A stretch of 64,000 nt of DNA, from NCBI GenBank assembly GCA_023333565.1, contig JAJKFH010003493.1:2356001-2420000 (forward strand). Direction: 5' to 3'. Origin of the DNA: Puffinus mauretanicus. Taxonomy: Eukaryota > Chordata > Aves > Procellariiformes > Procellariidae. The translations under genes were made by a program, and so were the position numbers. Below the pieces are notes generated by a model that saw nothing but the letters and a program-made list of their open reading frames with translations, did not search any database and was not told the DNA's origin. Shown one piece after another: positions 61,201-64,000 of this stretch (its first letter is position 1; every line of letters begins with the position of its first letter).

Positions 61201-63848
61201 CAGAAGTGTAAGTGTCTGTAATTTAAGAAACTTGTAGGACAGGTTGTGTGGTTGGCCATCTCACTAGCTGTCTGGTTCTTCTCTAAAAAATGCTATTTAA
61301 AATGTTAAGACAATTTTTTAGAAACTTGTGATTTAATGTCACATAATCTCAAAAAACCTGAACTGTGAATAACTATATGGAGGTTTTAGATTGGTCAAAG
61401 CGTGAGAGATTATATTCCAAGACCAATATGCTAGGAGAAATACACAGGGAAGACAGCGGAAAAGCATGTCTTCATGTCAGAACGGGCAGGTTTGGTGTAT
61501 GTTCCCCTAGCTGCTTGGTACCCCAGCTGGGCAGCCCTCCCCAAAACGTGGTGGCTGTAGCCAGCCTTGAACGGAGGAGTCATGGTCTTCCCAACTTCCC
61601 AAAGAAATCTAACGTGACTATTTCATCCTCATGAAATGTTCAAATATATTCTGGCTTCCTTAATTTCAGAATGGAGCATGTCAAGTAAAGAGCATTAGTC
61701 CTAACATTTGGACAACATCCATTTCAACTTTCAATCTAGATCTTTTTCTAACACAGCAGCGTTTACAAAGAAATCAGGTTAAGTGCATGGTTTTTCCTAT
61801 CTTCACATCATTCCTTATTGTCCTTAAATTTGATTGTCCTTCAATATTTTTTTTTTTTTAATAGAGTCCAGGTTGTTCTGCTTTAGTCCTTACAAGTAAA
61901 CATTTCAAAGGTTATATGAAGAGGTGCAATTACAGTAGAGTATATCTATGGTCTTTAACTCTTGCTGCCACGCCAGAGCCACCACTCTCAGCTGCTGAGA
62001 TGTCACAAGGATCACTAGCGTCCATTTAATTTTTCTTTTAAAACTGCTGATGAGGTTCGCAGGTGTCTGGGAGGCTGTGCCGAATGGCTGGGAGCAAACT
62101 GTTGTAGGCAAAGTCCTTACAGACAAATGGTGCTTTGAAGGGACATGATATAAGCATATTTTTCATAATCTTCATTCTCCCTTCATACTCCCCAGCGGAA
62201 CTTTTGGAGCCTAATGGTGGACTTAGAAACATATAAGGTATCATTAGAAATAAGATGCATATGGAAGTAGCAATAATGAAGGGGAGAGTTATTTCAGCAC
62301 AGTCAGTGATTGTCTGGAGATGAATTCCCCAGCGGTAAATTCTCAAAGTGCTAGGAAGTCATCTGATAACATACAGGAAAAGTGAGCAGTTTACCTGCAT
62401 GTTATAATTACAGCGTTAGATCTGCCATACTGCTGTCCTGCCTGATTGCCAATATGTAGCGTTTCAATGGTCTGCATTGTTTGTAAGTGCAGTACGGTAA
62501 CCCATCCAGAATGACAAAATTACCACGGCGTGTTTGTGTTGTGTCATCCAAATAAAAATCCCTCTTCCATTTGTTCCTGCATATATTTAAGATTGTATTT
62601 ACCTATTTGTATGTCTGTAAATGGTGCTTTACAGACATATGAAAAGAGATACAATCTTTCCAAGATCTTGTAACACATTTTTATCTAATTATGGCTATTT
62701 TCTATAGCTTTTCTAAATTTTAACACTTTATTAGGAAAAAATGCACATAAGTGATTCCATTTTCAGTGCTGTCTGTTTACCCATGTTAGAAATTATTCTT
62801 TAACTCTGTGTGTTTGCTTTTTTAAGGATATCATGACTCATTATTTACTCATGGGTAATCGTCTTTAGTAAACAGTGTATCTTGTGAGAGCTAATACAGA
62901 GCTTCGTGTGTATCAGTTAGAGAGAGACCCTTCGATTCAAAAGCTCCTGCCAGCTGTCACCCCCACAGCTAATATCACCTCGTAATACAGAGCTAGTTAC
63001 AAAATACAAAAATAATGTTTGTATTCAGAGAAGGAGGAAAGCTTGCAAATAAACCAGAACTCAATAACATGTATGACTTCAGGGCTGCAGCAAAATATAC
63101 TCGGGCATATAATACTACAGATTTCTATTTTGTATCTGATATCTTACTACTATGTTTGGTTGACATTTTATACTTTTTCAATTAGTGAAAGCAAAAAAAA
63201 TGGCATAAAGTAATTTAATCCTGTCCTTTTTCTGTTATGAGGAGGCAATGTACTTCGTCTCTATTACCAGTTGCTTTCCTTAAAATGATATTCCAGGTTT
63301 AGATTTTGAATCATTCCCTGGCTGACTAAGTGATGACTCTCTCGTTTTGTCTCCTATTTATGAAAGAAGGGAAAAGATTTAGCTTATGAATTTTTCATAT
63401 AGACTACAGACGTACTGTTTGGGGCCAAATGCTGTCCTCAGATACAAGTCAGTGTCGCCGGTTAGCTGTCTGAGTCAATGGCAGCGTGGTGAATGTATTT
63501 CAGCATAGTACTGAGACTTAAATGTTTTGTTTCTGTCGTGCATATGGGGGTAAGAATCAACTGATTATAAAAATAGATAGGAAATAGAGGTTCATTTTCC
63601 AGTCCAACATGCTGCTGCCAGTACTGAAGCAAGAGTAAAACCATTACTCACTGCCCTGCGGGTGCTGCACCCTGCAATGAATGAGTACCATATTTTTAAA
63701 TACCTAGTAACATCATGAAAAACTGAAGTTGAAGCAGAAGTTCAGATCTTAATTAGTGAAACTGCCGTTCCTTCTGCGGTGCTGCCAGCCAGAAAATCTG
63801 ATTATATTTTAAACTTTCTGAAACGGACTTTGCCTTTTTACTTCTTAG
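58223..63848. other. Non-coding stretch before the candidate exon
   Basis: AT-rich sequence without a recognisable frame; the longest is 104 codons on the minus strand near 60,700 and is low-complexity. The segment 59,550-59,900 is free of repeats and rich in TAAT-type motifs. A relic of a dispersed ancient repeat is likely at about 63,418-63,485 (see findings). The stretch is probably intron. Confidence 0.5.
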
Positions 63849-63926
63849 GATCTGTCTGTGAAACCAAGAGTGAGGAAAGGTGTAGTACGAGAGGCAGCTT
63901 TACGTGCCTTCATCGACTGGTTTCAG
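63849..63926 (+). CDS. Candidate internal coding exon of an unrecognised gene
   Basis: The tract TTTGCCTTTTTACTTCTTAG ends at 63,848 and is a good splice acceptor. The next 78 bases are open in one frame (26 codons, beginning Asp-Leu-Ser-Val and ending REAALRAFIDWFQ). They stop at CAG|GTTGGT, a weak but possible donor at 63,927; GTAACA at 63,931 is an alternative. The frame has a stop right before the acceptor and stays open to the window edge, so the exon could also be longer. The amphipathic stretch VVREAALRAFIDWFQ would fit a helix. The peptide contains no ATG, so a start would have to lie in an upstream exon. I recognise no family. A 26-codon open stretch alone is not proof; the call rests on the acceptor and on the upstream donors on the same strand. 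Confidence 0.38.
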
Positions 63927-64000
63927 GTTGGTAACATCCCTCTGAAGCTTTACTTTCAGGGCAGCCCTCACCCCTGTATTCTTTCAGCCTCCAAGATTTT

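Noticed and set aside
1..64000. tRNA, rRNA, snRNA genes and CRISPR-like arrays
   Set aside because: No cloverleaf with A and B boxes, no rRNA segments and no regularly spaced repeats were seen by eye. The short tandem repeats present are simple microsatellites.

Overview
The window reads as euchromatic bird DNA. The best evidence is a CR1 LINE whose 3' end carries the (ATTCTATG)n tail typical of CR1, several shorter CR1 3' ends, and a solo LTR of a family common in bird genomes. GC content is moderate to low, interspersed repeats are few, and two short, very GC-rich CpG islands stand out. Nothing prokaryotic is present: no operons, ribosome binding sites, CRISPR arrays or insertion sequences. 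I could not identify any host protein-coding gene by name.

Layout. Bases 1-4,880 are AT-rich sequence without a recognisable gene. A 5'-truncated CR1 lies at about 4,880-6,476 on the plus strand. It has a 479-codon open reverse transcriptase frame and then a one-base deletion just before its normal stop. At 9,223-9,798 there is a solo LTR with a perfect 5-bp target duplication, CCAAT, CRE and TATA motifs and a polyadenylation signal. From 9,804 to about 33,150 the DNA is intronic or intergenic in character, with two antisense CR1 tails near 17.7 and 18.3 kb and scattered AT microsatellites. A CpG island at about 33,290-34,700 ends in a good plus-strand splice donor. After 11 kb of ordinary sequence, with a probable ancient CR1/L3-like relic near 42.5 kb, a second CpG island at about 46,450-48,150 carries two more plus-strand donors. 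The remaining 16 kb holds a GC-richer block (54.3-56.0 kb), a plus-strand CR1 3' fragment, an antisense CR1 tail and, at 63,849-63,926, a candidate 78-bp exon with a good acceptor.

The simplest reading is the 5' end of one plus-strand gene. The two CpG islands would be alternative promoters with mostly non-coding first exons, and the body of the gene would lie to the right of the window. This is inference from splice motifs and strand agreement; transcript data would settle it. I found no convincing new biological system. The points most worth checking are the two islands and the candidate exon, the near-intact CR1, the solo-LTR promoter, and a 228-codon minus-strand frame that runs into a CR1 tail.
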